The position numbers were made by a program, and so were the translations under genes. From positions 70,351,574 through 70,415,573 of the forward strand of contig CM055095.1 of NCBI GenBank assembly GCA_029204225.1: a DNA stretch of 64,000 nucleotides, given 5' to 3'. The DNA comes from Diphasiastrum complanatum. Taxonomy: Eukaryota; Streptophyta; Lycopodiopsida; Lycopodiales; Lycopodiaceae. How positions within the stretch are numbered: position 1 is the first letter of the stretch; each line of letters opens with the position of its first letter. Below are positions 45,100 to 56,240 of the stretch, one piece after another. A model generated the notes under the pieces. That model was given only the letters and a program-made list of their open reading frames with translations. It had not been told where the DNA came from and did not search any database.

Positions 45100-46260
45100 T
45101 GTTAGGGTTCAATATACGATGCAACACCAAACTTTCCTATCTTTCCATTGTCATTCTAAATGCATGAATATTTGGTCACAATTATGAAAATTAGTCCTGC
45201 ACACCTTCATAGTGTCCCCTATTTCTTCCATGTGCATCATCCACAATCTCAAAAGGGAATCAACAATTTGACACTCTTTTCCCTTGAGATATTCGATTTT
45301 GAAATCATAAGCTTGAACTTTCTCATAACCATCGTTTTTGGCATTAAAATACTTCAGATTGTGGTAATCACTTGTAATAATCAATTTTGACCCATATAGA
45401 TCATGTCTCCGTTTCCTTAGAGTATGTAGAATGGCCTACACTTCATTATTACGAGTATTGTAAGTCATGGCATGGCCAGCGAGTTTCCTACTCTACTAAG
45501 CACCAACATTGTTAACTTGATTTAAGATGGCTCCCTTGACCATAATTACTTGCACTGATGGTTATCTCAAATGTCAAGTTAAAATTTGGTTGTACTAGCA
45601 AGGGGTTGCGATTTTTTCTTAATTGTTCAAAATTGGACTAAGTCTCTTTGTTCCATACAATTTGATTTAATCTTAACAAATGAGTTAAAGGGGCTATGAA
45701 TATTTAACATATGAACTGCAAATTTTAAAAAGCTTCATAGTTGTTAGACATTAAGGGAATCTTTCCAATTTTTGAGTACCTCAAACTAATTTTGATCTAT
45801 CACATTACCATCTTTGGTCATTGTATGACCTAGATATTCCACTTTTTGCACAAATTGAAATTCAATAATATTGACTTATATTCTTGAAGTTTTGTCAATA
45901 CTATCTCCAAGTGTTTAGCGTGTTCCTCCATATTTGTAATATAAACCCAAATGTCAATAAAGAATACAAACACAAAGGAATATAGATATGGCTAAAAAAT
46001 GTGATTCATTTGTGCTTGAAATGCTACAAGAGCATTAGTCAATCCAAATGGTACAATGCCCCCTATCTAACTTAAAAAAGAGTTGTCTTGTGTTGGGCTT
46101 CCTCCATTTTGATTTGATGGTACCTTGAATGAAGATTTATATTTGTGTATACACTAGTTCCTTGTGAAGCATCCAACAAATCATCAACTCAAGGAATCAA
46201 AAATGTTTTTTCGTGGTGATTTAATGGAGTTAATGGAGAACGCATTCGTTGATAGATAGT
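45100..46260 (-). pseudogene. Ty3/gypsy RT and RNase H fragment
   Basis: Minus-strand reading: IVPFGLTNALVAFQ-like block near 46060-46020, YLYSFVFVFFIDIWVYI near 45985-45940 (catalytic DD of the family changed to ID), then a long decayed region and RNase H end YDFKIEYLKGKECQIVDSLL (about 45310-45255). Inside intron 1 of the host gene, opposite orientation. 46260-47200 upstream has no clear motif. Confidence 0.7.
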
Positions 46261-47699
46261 TTTTTTTTACAAGCAACATTGGAGAAGAGGTGTGATTTAC
46301 TAGGGCACATAAATAGTGCACATAGTTTATCCATATTTGTTGCTAGGTTTTTCACAACATTCTCATTCTAACCACCCAAAATTGTTGTAACTTGACCTTT
46401 GTTGGTAGACCAAGTAGTGGGGGACTTTTTGACAATCCTATTGCCTATAGCTTTTATGAGAAGATATTGCATTAGGTTAGACACTTTATTTCAACTAGCA
46501 TTTTCCCATCTTTTGAACCATTTGCAAGGACAACTGAATACTTCAACATAGATTTTTGAATCGAATCCACTCATAAGTAGCTTGCGGATCTTGATGAGCT
46601 GGCTATTTCTCCACATGTTGCCACCATACATAAGTAGGTAAGTAGGCCTCTCAAGCTACAAAGAGGAAAATATGACCTTTGCTTGACTATCTTGAGGGAG
46701 CAACTGGAGATATTTTTCTACCTTATGCAAACGACTCTTTGACATCAATGGTATTTGTTCTTCCATTGAAATCTGAAATTTACATTTTATCTTTGTAATC
46801 ACTAGTTTCCTCCATGAACCTTTGTTTATTTTTTCGTTCTCATCATAGCTTGTACATGATTATCAAAATTCACCATATCACGATAGTGTTGAGGTTGTTG
46901 ATTATGACTTCAAACTCTTGTTTTGATTATGCAGCATAGGCTCATTATATGAAGTATTTTCTCCCGATTTCGATTGTCCTCTTCTTTTCATCTCTTTTCC
47001 TCAGCTTACTTTCTCTTCCCTTTTTGTTCCTTTTTTTTTCATGATCTTTAGCTACCACAATGATCATTTTAGATATCATGCCCTCTAGGTTGTAGGACTC
47101 TTCCAATGGAACACTATTATTATGTTGATTCTTCCGAGGAGCCATTCTTTTCATGTTCATGGATCTTGTTTTTCTTTGCATATTCATGGAGTTATGCAAC
47201 AATCAACCCTTGTTGTGTCGAGTGATAGAACTGGAAGCAGCTAGGAATTCTTCACTTTTAACCAATTGAAGATGGTCGTCTAGTCTTGTCTGGTTGTACA
47301 GACCATAACAAGCCTAATTGATGGAAAACATGATGATCATTATCAAATAAAAACAATTAATCACTATTGCTAGTGCAACTGATCAACATGTTACTAGATA
47401 GCCCAATGTGGATCAAGTATGAAAGTTGTACACAATTTTTGGATTTAAAAATATATTTATTCTCTATGATTTGCCTATAATTGTAATTAGTTATGTGCAA
47501 ATCTGCATTCAATTTTTGATAAATTACTGGAATGATATTTGGTAAAATCAAACTCAATAATTGTCAAAAGATATGACAATATAATGAGTTTGATTTTGAT
47601 TTGGTTGAGGTTGGGTTACACTTTAAGTTTCATGCTTATGTGGAGCAATTTTGATAAAGGTTTTTTTGAAAAAGCTTGCAGATAAGTTCTCGATTAATG

Positions 47700-48400
47700 A
47701 AGGCTAGTTGAACGAAGTTGCAAAAACTAGTAGTGCACTTGGTTATTATCTAACTTGAATAGTAGGGATGGTAGTTGACTTACCCAAGTAGTTGACAACT
47801 TGAGTAATAGGGGTAGTTCTAGTAGTGAGCTGAATTGAGTAGTTACCTAGCTAGAGTAGTGGCTTGAGTAGTAGATAGCTCAAGTACTAGCCTAGTGCAA
47901 CAAGTTGGGATGGATTGGTGAGTGTGTCAGAGGATAAATTTAAGTATTTTGTTGAATAAGCATCAAGTTATTTTCTGATCTTGTGAGAAGTAGAGAAGGA
48001 AGGTGCTGCCAATTTTCTTAGTAACACAAAACAAAGAAAATTTCTTTGAGAATTTTTTAGTTTCTCTTTCTTATATATGTGGAACTATTTTTGTTGAGTG
48101 GATCTTTGATCGAATAGATTTCAAAGTCTTGATAGGTGAATAGCTAATGTCAATTGGAAGGAGGCTCAAATAGTTGATGATTTCAATTGAAGGGTATAGT
48201 TGAAGGGTACTAAGGATGATTTTGGGTATCTGAAGAACTCAAATGGTTGATAGTACTAGATGATTGAAAGATTCATAGTTGATGATGATCTCAATTGAGA
48301 GTACTCGAGTAGTTGATCTTGAGTGATTGAGACGTATTGGAGTAGCTAGGTAACTCAAATAGTAGGTAACTTGAATAGTTCGAGTAGTTGATTTCTTTTC
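47700..48400. repeat. AGTAGTTGA / TTGAGTAGT-rich low-complexity DNA
   Basis: Irregular repeats of (C)AAGTAGTTGA, TTGAGTAGT and AACTCAAATAGT occur dozens of times in two patches, about 47710-47900 and 48170-48390. No regular period. Non-coding, in intron 1. Confidence 0.7.
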
Positions 48401-49039
48401 AATATGAAGTCCACAATAAGTCAAAGATTAACATTGATGGGCTTGAGAAGTTAGGGCTCGTTTAAAATCGAGTACTAAGATCCATCAAATGAAAGGGCTT
48501 GCAATCTGGATATTGCACAAAGTTGAAAATAAATGAGTCAATGCTATACCAATTTGTTGCAAAGTGGATCAAAATATCCAAATCCCCTAGAATGTATCAG
48601 CAAAAATTTAAGAAATATCAGATAAAAATAAAAAACTTCAAAAAGTGTGAGTGAGATGTGGAAATGACTGGTCATGATGTGGCCAATTTCTAGAACAATC
48701 TTTGCAAGTATGTAACATAGAAACATGAGATTATGGTAGAAAATTGGGCATACATCAAATCAACCACCAAGGAATCACTAGGGAAAACAAGGACGCAAAA
48801 AGCCCATTTCTATTTGATAAATCAATGATAATTACTGATGTAGAGTGGATGTAAAGGTTCAATACGAAAATGTTCATGTTGCAAAGGTCATTCACATACA
48901 TCATTACAACAATATAGCATCAAATTGAAGAGAAAACAATAGATGTATAAGAAACCTCAAGAACCTCCATAAACTTGCCATAAATGAACCAAGCAACCAT
49001 CAAATAAGCATTAAATGCATTTGACTCTTAATAGAATGA

Positions 49040-49400
49040 TAGTCACTCAATTATTCAAGCCTTATGCTAGCGTTTGGCGATGCCCTCATCTGAATCAAAT
49101 GGCGCATGACCCAATACATCCAAGGAGGAGCTTCAAACACTAAAGTTCAAAATTTGACAAATGAACAATAGCCGCCAATCTAGCACGATCAAAGTGGCTT
49201 AGAGGTGTTCTCAAAAAGTGTTCAAGACTTATCTAGTCAGCCTTGATTAATTGGGCCCAATAATTCTCAAACAAAGCCTAACAATACAAAGCAAACTTGA
49301 GGATCCATTAGTCCATTTTTCAAATTAATCATCAAAAACTATTGCTACTTTTAATTCAATGCTATTTCTGTCTATTACAAGGCCATTCTAATAATTTGTT
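49040..49400. repeat. Diverged fourth copy of the 360-bp repeat
   Basis: TCAAGCCTTATGCTAGCGTT and then AGGAGGAGCTTCAAACACT, TAATTGGGCCCAATAATT and ATTCAATGCTATTTCTGT run parallel to 38118-38480 (TCAAGCCTTATACTAGAGTT, AGGAGCTTCAAGCACTCT). Identity is far lower than among the three tandem units. Confidence 0.6.
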
Positions 49401-51156
49401 GGTCCATGAGTGTGTTGGCTAGTTGCTTTGTTCCTTCTTAAAATTTTACTTTAACTCATACCTCTATTCAAGTCTAATTTCACCTCCAACTTAGTTGCAT
49501 CAATCAATTTAAGTCTAGATTGTGACTTGGTAAAATGCTAGGTGTTTTTGATTTTGCATTATAGTAAGAATTGTAGTTTTCAACATGCAAATTCAAGACT
49601 TATCTATGCATGTGACGTTCCTTTGTTCATATGATAAATGAAATCTCCTCAAAAGGGCTTGGGTTAGTTCACGTTCTAACTTTGTGCCAATAACAAGGGG
49701 GAGAGGGAGGCAGGGAGAGCTCTAGTCCGAGGAAGGAGGTAAGTGTCATTTTGCTATCACCATTAAACAATGTGTTAAGCTTTGCTTTGAGATATGTTTA
49801 CCCCCCAGAAATGTGGACCCCCAAATTGGAAATGAGACATGAGAAACAAGACATGGGAAATGGAAAATTAGAACTAGTGCTACGTAATTGCAAATGTGCA
49901 TAACAAAGAGAGGAAGACTTTGAGAGAGAAAGTGACTATACTTAACTCAAGATAAAATGAATTATAGACTTTTGGAAATTGTGACAAAAAAGGTCAAGTT
50001 TGGCCTTCCACTTGCATAGGTGGAAGACCTTATGTCATAGGCAAATATGTTTCCTTGTACATATCGGCTATGTTCATTGTTACACATATTCTGTGGATAT
50101 TGGAGAAGAGAGCAAGGTTTTGTGCAATTTTAAGGCACTTTTCATTATGATGCTTCTAGAGCTTTGGTGATCCATTTCCCTTGATTCTTGTTTCAGTGAT
50201 TTTTTTTATTAGTGCCGAATGAGTGTTAATGCCCTTGCTTTAGCTTTTTTGCCGCTAGTGTGGGTGTTGTTTCTTCTTGGTAGATGTTCGTGTAGAACTA
50301 TTATGTGGATTGGAGGAGTTAATGTCATGTTTTGGAATTGTGAAGGATTTGACTAGTAGAGTGATGGGTTAACTTTTAGGTGTTTTTCGTCTTTAATGCC
50401 AATATTTTCATGGTTGTGTTGCATATTGCTTAATTATGCATTTATAGATCTCTTATATTGCATGCAATGTGTTTGTGACATGTGATACAAGTCCTTTTCC
50501 TAGATGTCCATGTGTTCATGAGTGCAATTGAACTCCAAACTTTGAATTGAGTAAAGGAGCAGTCAACCACTAGGCCTCTTGCTTTTGTATCCCATGGGAA
50601 CGAAGGGCCTCTATTTGATTGTCCTAATCCTTAGTGCCAATCTTCATCATGACAAACTTTTCCTTCAGGCTTCACCTTTGGGCAAGTGATAGTAACTAAG
50701 TATGTTCTTTATACAAACATGTGTTTGTGCATGTGACTTGCATCTACTCTTGGACATTAATAACGAAGTGGGTAGGGATCTCGTAGCCTCTGGTCCATGT
50801 TGTACATCATGAAGTTGATGGTCTAAGACTTTGAGGGTGGACTCCATCGGGTTGAAGATTGCACGTCGCCTTTGTTATGTTGGGTTATCCTAGATATAAC
50901 ATTGATATAACGCTAACCTTTGCAATATGCTTGGGTTTTGCTTGAAAAAGGTGTGGCAAATTACACTCTACGGATTTAAAGAGTAGAAATAAAATGTTTC
51001 GAACAAAAAGCAACATAATAATTTAGCTTCATACACTTTATGTGAACGTTTAGGTAATGCAAAACTTTGGTACCTCGTGAACCTTTGATGACTGTTACTT
51101 TCCATGTCTTTAAGTAGCTTTTGCATGTTTTGAAATAGTGATTTACTATTTTGAAG

Positions 51157-51229
51157 GTGGATTGGTATCCTTGGGGTGAGGAAGCTTTTCAAAAAGCTCG
51201 TGCAGAGGAAAAGCCAATCTTTTTATCAG
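51157..51229 (+). CDS. DUF255/SPATA20-like protein, exon 2
   Basis: Encodes residues 104-127, [19 protein letters not shown] followed by PIFLS, plus the first base of residue 128. This is the most conserved N-terminal block of the DUF255 family (DWYPWGEEA and KPIFLS). Acceptor TTTTGAAG precedes it and donor GTTTTCT follows. Exon 1 ends exactly at the Pro that precedes this block in relatives, so the join is phase 0 and loses nothing. Confidence 0.95.
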
Positions 51230-51667
51230 GTTTTCTCAATCAAATCTTTATCATTTTGGTAATGTTTTCTTGATTTTGCAAATATGTTAGATCGATATTA
51301 TGTTTGGAGTTGTAAGTTTTAGTTAGAGATGATGCATTATATAACTTCAAACATGATATTTGATTCTAATAGCTCTTTGTGTATTATAAGAGTCCAGGCG
51401 GTCACTTTCTTCATAATCACAAATTCTTTGGCCATTATGATTAGATTAGGTATGCAGTGTTGATGCTTTGAACTTTTATAAGCTTCTTTCTTGTTCTTAG
51501 ACTTTGCATGCCATGTTTCTTGGTGCTAGGTCATGATATGATTCATGTTCACATTTTTGAGAATGTAGATTAATCAAAAGAAGATATAGAGATCATCTTT
51601 CTTATTCCGTGTCTGAGACTTTTTGTATGATTTTGGATGGACCCTCTCCGGCTATCGCTCCAAAAAG

Positions 51668-51689
51668 TTGGATACAGCACCTGCCACTG
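51668..51689 (+). CDS. DUF255/SPATA20-like protein, exon 3 (22-nt microexon)
   Basis: The 22 nt TT GGA TAC AGC ACC TGC CAC TG complete Val128, encode GYSTCH (129-134) and begin Trp135. This is exactly the family's FLS-(I/V)-GYSTCHW block. It is preceded by AAAAAG and followed by donor GTACATG, and both neighbouring exon phases (1 in, 2 out) fit without adjustment. It carries Cys133, the first cysteine of the thioredoxin-like CHWC motif. Intron 2 before it is 438 bp. Confidence 0.93.
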
Positions 51690-53479
51690 GTACATGCTCT
51701 ACAATGTTTGTATTTATATCATGTTTTCAATAAATGTAGAAAATCATTTAGCTGATCTTTGATTGTGAATATTATTGGGAGGCACCATGGTCTTTTTTTT
51801 CAAGAAAGTAGGTGCAAAGTTGTATAGGGCCAATTGCTTTTATTTAGGCATCTATATGTTGAACTTAAAACTTCAAATTCAACTCATTTACAATAGGTCG
51901 CCATGTTGGGTCGCCATTGTTGGGTCTTTCTTAGCTATGATATAATCTCAAATGTAAGCCTTGTATGGTTGTAAAGGGAAATACATAGGATGAAAAACAC
52001 ACGTTCACATTGACACATACAGAGGGGCTAAGATAGGAGTACCTCCCCCTCTTTTGAAGGGAAAGCTTGTTCCAATGAAGGAATCATAGATATACAAAGA
52101 GCATTGTCAAGTAACCTTGTAGTTATGAACACAATTTAATATATGGCATCATGTAAGATTGATAAGTCACTTAACAAAGTTTTCTAAATGGTTTTAACAA
52201 TAATTGTAGACAAGTCACCCATAAGAACTTACTATCTTGGTGAAATTTAATGAGAACTTCTAGGAAGACTATCTAGAAACTTAACCATCAGCGCAAATAA
52301 TGAAGCTTGGCCTGTGAGTTTTTAGGGACCAATGTGTTAGCTATCTAGAAGATTCTACAAGACGTTTATGAAAAATGACAATGGACCCTTCAAGAATTTA
52401 ATGGACCACAAACACAACATTCATCAATAGTATCAAAACAACTAATATAAAGCCAAATTGAAATAGTAACAACTCCCTTACCAGCAAAAATTGTCCTCAA
52501 TGTGGGCAAATCATGGGTATTTTAAATGAGGATAGTTGCTATAGTAATGTTGAAATAGGTAGCCCCCATAACTAGGGTTGAGGATCCTATGATCTGTGTG
52601 ATTGGATAGTAGCTTCAAACCTAGTCTCGAAGAAGTCATTTATGAGCGAAGAGTAGAGCCTCATTATTAGGTTGTCTCTTGCAAGTAACTAGACTTGTCT
52701 CATAATGCAAAAAGGTTCATTGTAGCATGGAGCCAACTTTGTAGTTAGACCCTTGTACAAGCTTATGCCCAACAAAGCATGGCCTGAAATATACGTATTG
52801 ACCCTTGTGAAATTCTACGTATTGTACAAATTAGTGTTTGAATGATAATGAAAACAGGATTCAGCCAAAAAACAATAACATTGAGTGCATTCATTATGCC
52901 GCTATATGTCTCCAACAAGTACAACACCAAGACACGTCAGGTTTACTGAAATTCATAACAATTGGCGTATGCACGACTCGTCACTCGTGTCACAATCAAA
53001 TTACAATGAATTATTGGCATCAATTAGAATTCAAGTTTCAACACTCAAGTTCAAGTTCAAGTAGTTTAAGCTTAAACCTCACATACAAATGATTACTTGC
53101 ATGGGTTCTTTGGCCTGCCTCATCTTTTTTATAAGGCGTGGGTTCGAATGCACATACACTAGCCTTTCTAGCTGATCCATAGTTCATCTCACAAGTTGCT
53201 GCAGTGTAGTCCTATGAAAGGACTCTCAATGCAATTTGCTGTAGCCTAGGGGTGCTGGTGCTCTATAACATCTGGTGTCAGTCTTTGGAGGTATTCAAAC
53301 GACCCATCCTTAAGCACATGGTTGTAGAACAACTTACGACTAGTTTTTTTACATAGAGGATGTAACACATGGGCAACTGCATGTCAAGACCTATGGAACT
53401 AGTTCCATCTGTTTTTCCACTTGGCCTTTATCTCTTGAAGCTTGCAAATTAAGAAATAGGTAATACGCATCAAAAGTTA

Positions 53480-54121
53480 GTGCCTAAAGTGCCTCCTTGA
53501 TGTGGTCCATGAACTCGTGTATGAGACCGAGAGTGCACCCCTCACGGTCTACTAGGCACAACACATAAAAAATGGGTCGCAAGAGCTCCACAAGCTCTGT
53601 TGCCCATGTCCCAAAATCCTCTCCAAACACGTTGCTCTGGAAGTGGCTCTAGAACCACGAAGTAGTAGGCAAAGCAGGTGGGTGTTGGCTTTCTTAGGTC
53701 TACTGGCAAGGTGTGGAATAGTGATAGAATTCACAAATCGGAGTACACTAATCTTATTAGTACTCACACAAAACATCAATCATAAGCTGAAGAAGAGAGA
53801 CTACAAGAAGCTATGCTTCATAAACTGAAAACTGAGATGACAATGGAGGTGGGCGCCCATCTGCTCTTATAGAGACTGCCCAAAAACAAAAGCAAAAGCT
53901 ATCCTTCTACAATAGCAATTGGAATGCTAATTATGAAGTCTTAACAATAGAAATCTATGCTATCTTTGTTAAAATAGATTTCTATACTATTCTAGCAAAA
54001 CTGGTACTAACTTAGGTACCTTTACTAAAAATAGATAGTACCTTTACTAAAAGTAGAAATAGGCCTTCTAGCACCTAGGCTGGCCTCGACAATTAATTAA
54101 TTAACCATTAATTCCTAACAC
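53480..54121 (-). mobile_element. Candidate copia-type LTR, minus strand
   Basis: On the minus strand, CCATTAAAGGGGGAG at 54136-54122 reads as a polypurine tract followed by TGTTAGGAATTAATGG, the likely LTR start at 54121. A TATAAGAGCAG box lies near 53863-53853. The lower boundary is not fixed. The copia RNase H at 54215-54440 is on the other strand, so it does not belong to this LTR in any simple way. Confidence 0.45.
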
Positions 54122-54214
54122 TCCCCCTTTAATGGATAAGTGATTATCAATAAGACCTAGGAGTGTCTTGAACTTTTCATGATCAAGTTAGACAGGATGA
54201 TTTAAAGCTATAGG

Positions 54215-54440
54215 GATATGTGGATGCTGATTGGGATGGAGATGCGGAAGACCGAAGATCTACTACAGGTTATGTTTTTAGTCTTGGTTCTGGTGCTATC
54301 TCTTGGAGTTCAAAGAAGCAACCAGAGGCAGAATATCGAGCTACTAAGAGTGCAACATGTGAAGCAATATGGTTGCGAAGGATTCTACATGATCTACATA
54401 TGGTACAAGATTCACCTACGGTACTTCAATGCGACCATGG
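54215..54440 (+). pseudogene. Ty1/copia RNase H fragment
   Basis: Plus-strand frame with YVDADWDGDAEDRRSTTGYV (start, about 54215), SLGSGAISWSSKKQPEAEYR, then ATCEAIWLRRILHDL and LQCDHGS. These are the DADWAGD-RRSTSGY, ISW-SKKQ-EAEY and EAIWL-(R/K)-L motifs of copia RNase H; the last Asp-Asn pair has become Asp-His. It is cut at about 54440, where minus-strand hAT sequence begins. Confidence 0.88.
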
Positions 54441-54880
54441 AAGTGTGCAAAGGTCATGCATTAGGAGATCAGTGCAATGTGTAGCACACGACGTCCACAC
54501 AATGCTGGGGTAGTCCCTCATTAGCATCACTCCCATCTGCCTACAGTTCGTGGCATTGTTTGTGAAAACTTGAACCACATGCTTGACCCCAATATTAACA
54601 ACTATAGTGCTGACAATCTCGTAGATGAAGCTGGCTGTGATGGCTGCACCACCTCGAGTGGCATCCATGCCATGCAAGAAGGCTATGCCAAGCGGGCACG
54701 AGACTAGGATATTGATGACGGATCACCAACAAGTGTTAGTCCATCCATCACTCAGTATCGAGCATCCATATCTGCCAAACAATTTTCCATCATTCAATAG
54801 ACATATTTGTTGCAACTTGGGCCTACCCCTCTCTGCTGTATGTGGGGCTGTCGTAGTCTAACACGCCCTGTGGTGTGGTG
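54440..54880 (-). pseudogene. hAT transposase, DUF659-like segment
   Basis: Minus-strand reading in order: YGCSILSDGWTNT (about 54770-54730; the S-DGW motif with the first catalytic Asp), VINILVSCPLGIAFLHGMDA (about 54720-54660), VKHVVQVFTNNATNC (about 54590-54545) and YPSIVWTSCATHCTDLLMHD (about 54518-54460). The order and spacing match plant hAT transposases of the DUF659 group (VVQVVTDN-SN, WTPCAAHC-DL). One stop and a lost Asp (TNN for TDN) make it dead. The C-terminal dimerisation domain is missing beyond 54440. Confidence 0.88.
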
Positions 54881-55224
54881 GATTGACCAAACTGAAGGGG
54901 GGTTAGATGATGGAGCGTTAGATGTTGGATCTCTCTGCCTCTCTCTAGCGGGATCAACCTCGTGAAAAGGTGCATCTACTACTGATGATGTTATGGGATG
55001 GGAAGGGCCTGCCTTTGATCCTAAAGTCCGACGAAATACATGTGGACCTGATGAACTAGGCCATGATGTTGTGGCTCAAACGAGAGGAGAGCTCCTGGAC
55101 CATGCATATGGCACTTAGACCATGCCTTGCTGCTGCCCCCTGAATAGAACTTTGTGCCGGTCTCACTGTCAAAGTGGATGAACCATTGGGCCCATAGATA
55201 TCCATCAATCTCTAGGCCGCCTCA

Positions 55225-55431
55225 TCAAATATCCTGGGACAAGGAGCTATGCCCAAATGCCACCCATCTGGCCCTCTGAGCCGCAATAGCCCTAACCCTG
55301 GTGAGAGATCTAGTGAAGATCCCACCACAGTGGAAACATCTCCATCTATGGGTATCTAAACAATGCTGCGTACCCACGTCGCCCTTTATGAGCTCAACCT
55401 TTTTCCAAATGCCCCTACCAGCGAGCGACAT
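55225..55431 (-). pseudogene. hAT transposase, BED-type zinc finger
   Basis: Minus-strand frame with ELIKGDVGTQHCLDTHRWRC, FHCGGIFTRSLTRVRA and a truncated His part. Plant hAT proteins begin with such a BED finger (W-xxC-FC-xxF-GG-R-xxH). It lies upstream, in coding sense, of the DUF659-like segment, so both belong to one element; the 350 bp between them are decayed. Confidence 0.75.
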
Positions 55432-55969
55432 CCTGTCAGTATGGAATCAATCTTGCAAAAGAAGAACCAAACAAGCAAATGTTTAGTACATTTCCCAAAC
55501 CCTAAATATCTGCATGCATTCTTCCACATTGAACTGATTGTACATCAGCCCTCAAAACTTGTGGCAACACGACATCGAAGAAAAACCTTAAAATTTGCTT
55601 TTTAACAATGGGTTCAAGTTGGAAACATCACATAGCTTTCTTTTTTTTTAGAGTCATTTTGTGATACTCTGTTTGTTTCAAGGCTAAGGTGTGAGGAGAG
55701 TGGTATCTAGCATAAACAACTTGTTTATGCAGTGAGAAACATTCCATGTCCTACCATCTATTGTGAGTGCGTTTATGAGATGAGAAAGTTTGCGGAGGAT
55801 ATGCAGTATTGGCAGATTGTAAAAGAGATTGAGATAAGAAGGTTGCTTGCTGATCAACCGAGGAGGTGAAGGGATGGAGAAAAGTGGTTAAGGACGAGGT
55901 GTAAGTGGGAAGACTTGACAGAGAGAAAGCAGGGCAAGGGTGACGGATGGGGCGGTGTGTGTGTGAGAG

Positions 55970-56037
55970 AGAGAAAGAAAGAAAAAAAGAAAGAAAGCTT
56001 TATTAACGTCTTTTGGGCACCCGTGGGTGCATAAGAC

Positions 56038-56111
<74 letters not shown>

Positions 56112-56150
56112 AAGAAAGAAAGAAAGCTTTATTAATGTCTATACTGGTGG
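55970..56150. repeat. LINE 3' end duplicated, with (GA)n and (GAAA)n tails
   Basis: On the minus strand, GCACCCAC...TTAATAAAGCTTTCTTTC followed by CTTT and CT repeats appears twice: about 56153-56041 and 56036-55965. AATAAA is a possible polyadenylation signal. (GA)n proper covers 56041-56107. This marks the 3' terminus of the minus-strand LINE and of a second, short LINE end next to it. Confidence 0.65.
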
Positions 56151-56240
56151 GTGCCTGAGGGGAGCTCTGTGATGGATATGCCAAATGAATCAAGGAGGAA
56201 ATGGGAAGCCTGTGAGAACCACGACAGTCGGTAGCCCTGG

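Larger units (their letters stand above)
36544..51156 (+). other. Intron 1 of the DUF255 gene, 14.6 kb
   Basis: Donor CCA/GTAATG and acceptor TTTTGAAG/GTG frame this intron. Contents: unassigned DNA (36544-38130), a triplicated 360-bp repeat (38131-39230), a copia element with both LTRs (39587-44940), a gypsy RT fragment (45100-46260), AGTAGTTGA-rich DNA (47700-48400), a fourth copy of the 360-bp repeat (49040-49400) and otherwise AT-rich sequence without recognisable genes. Confidence 0.85.

Noticed and set aside
51481-51530. TTTGCATGCCATG as a candidate for the microexon encoding the CHW part
   Set aside because: Reading phase and residues do not fit; the 22-nt exon at 51668-51689 fits perfectly.
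53552-53779. Minus-strand ORF of 75 codons
   Set aside because: Lies inside the candidate LTR; no motif, probably non-coding.
56041-56107. (CT)n-coded Ser-Leu repeats as a signal peptide or membrane segment
   Set aside because: The run is a microsatellite in LINE 3' DNA and not part of a conserved protein.
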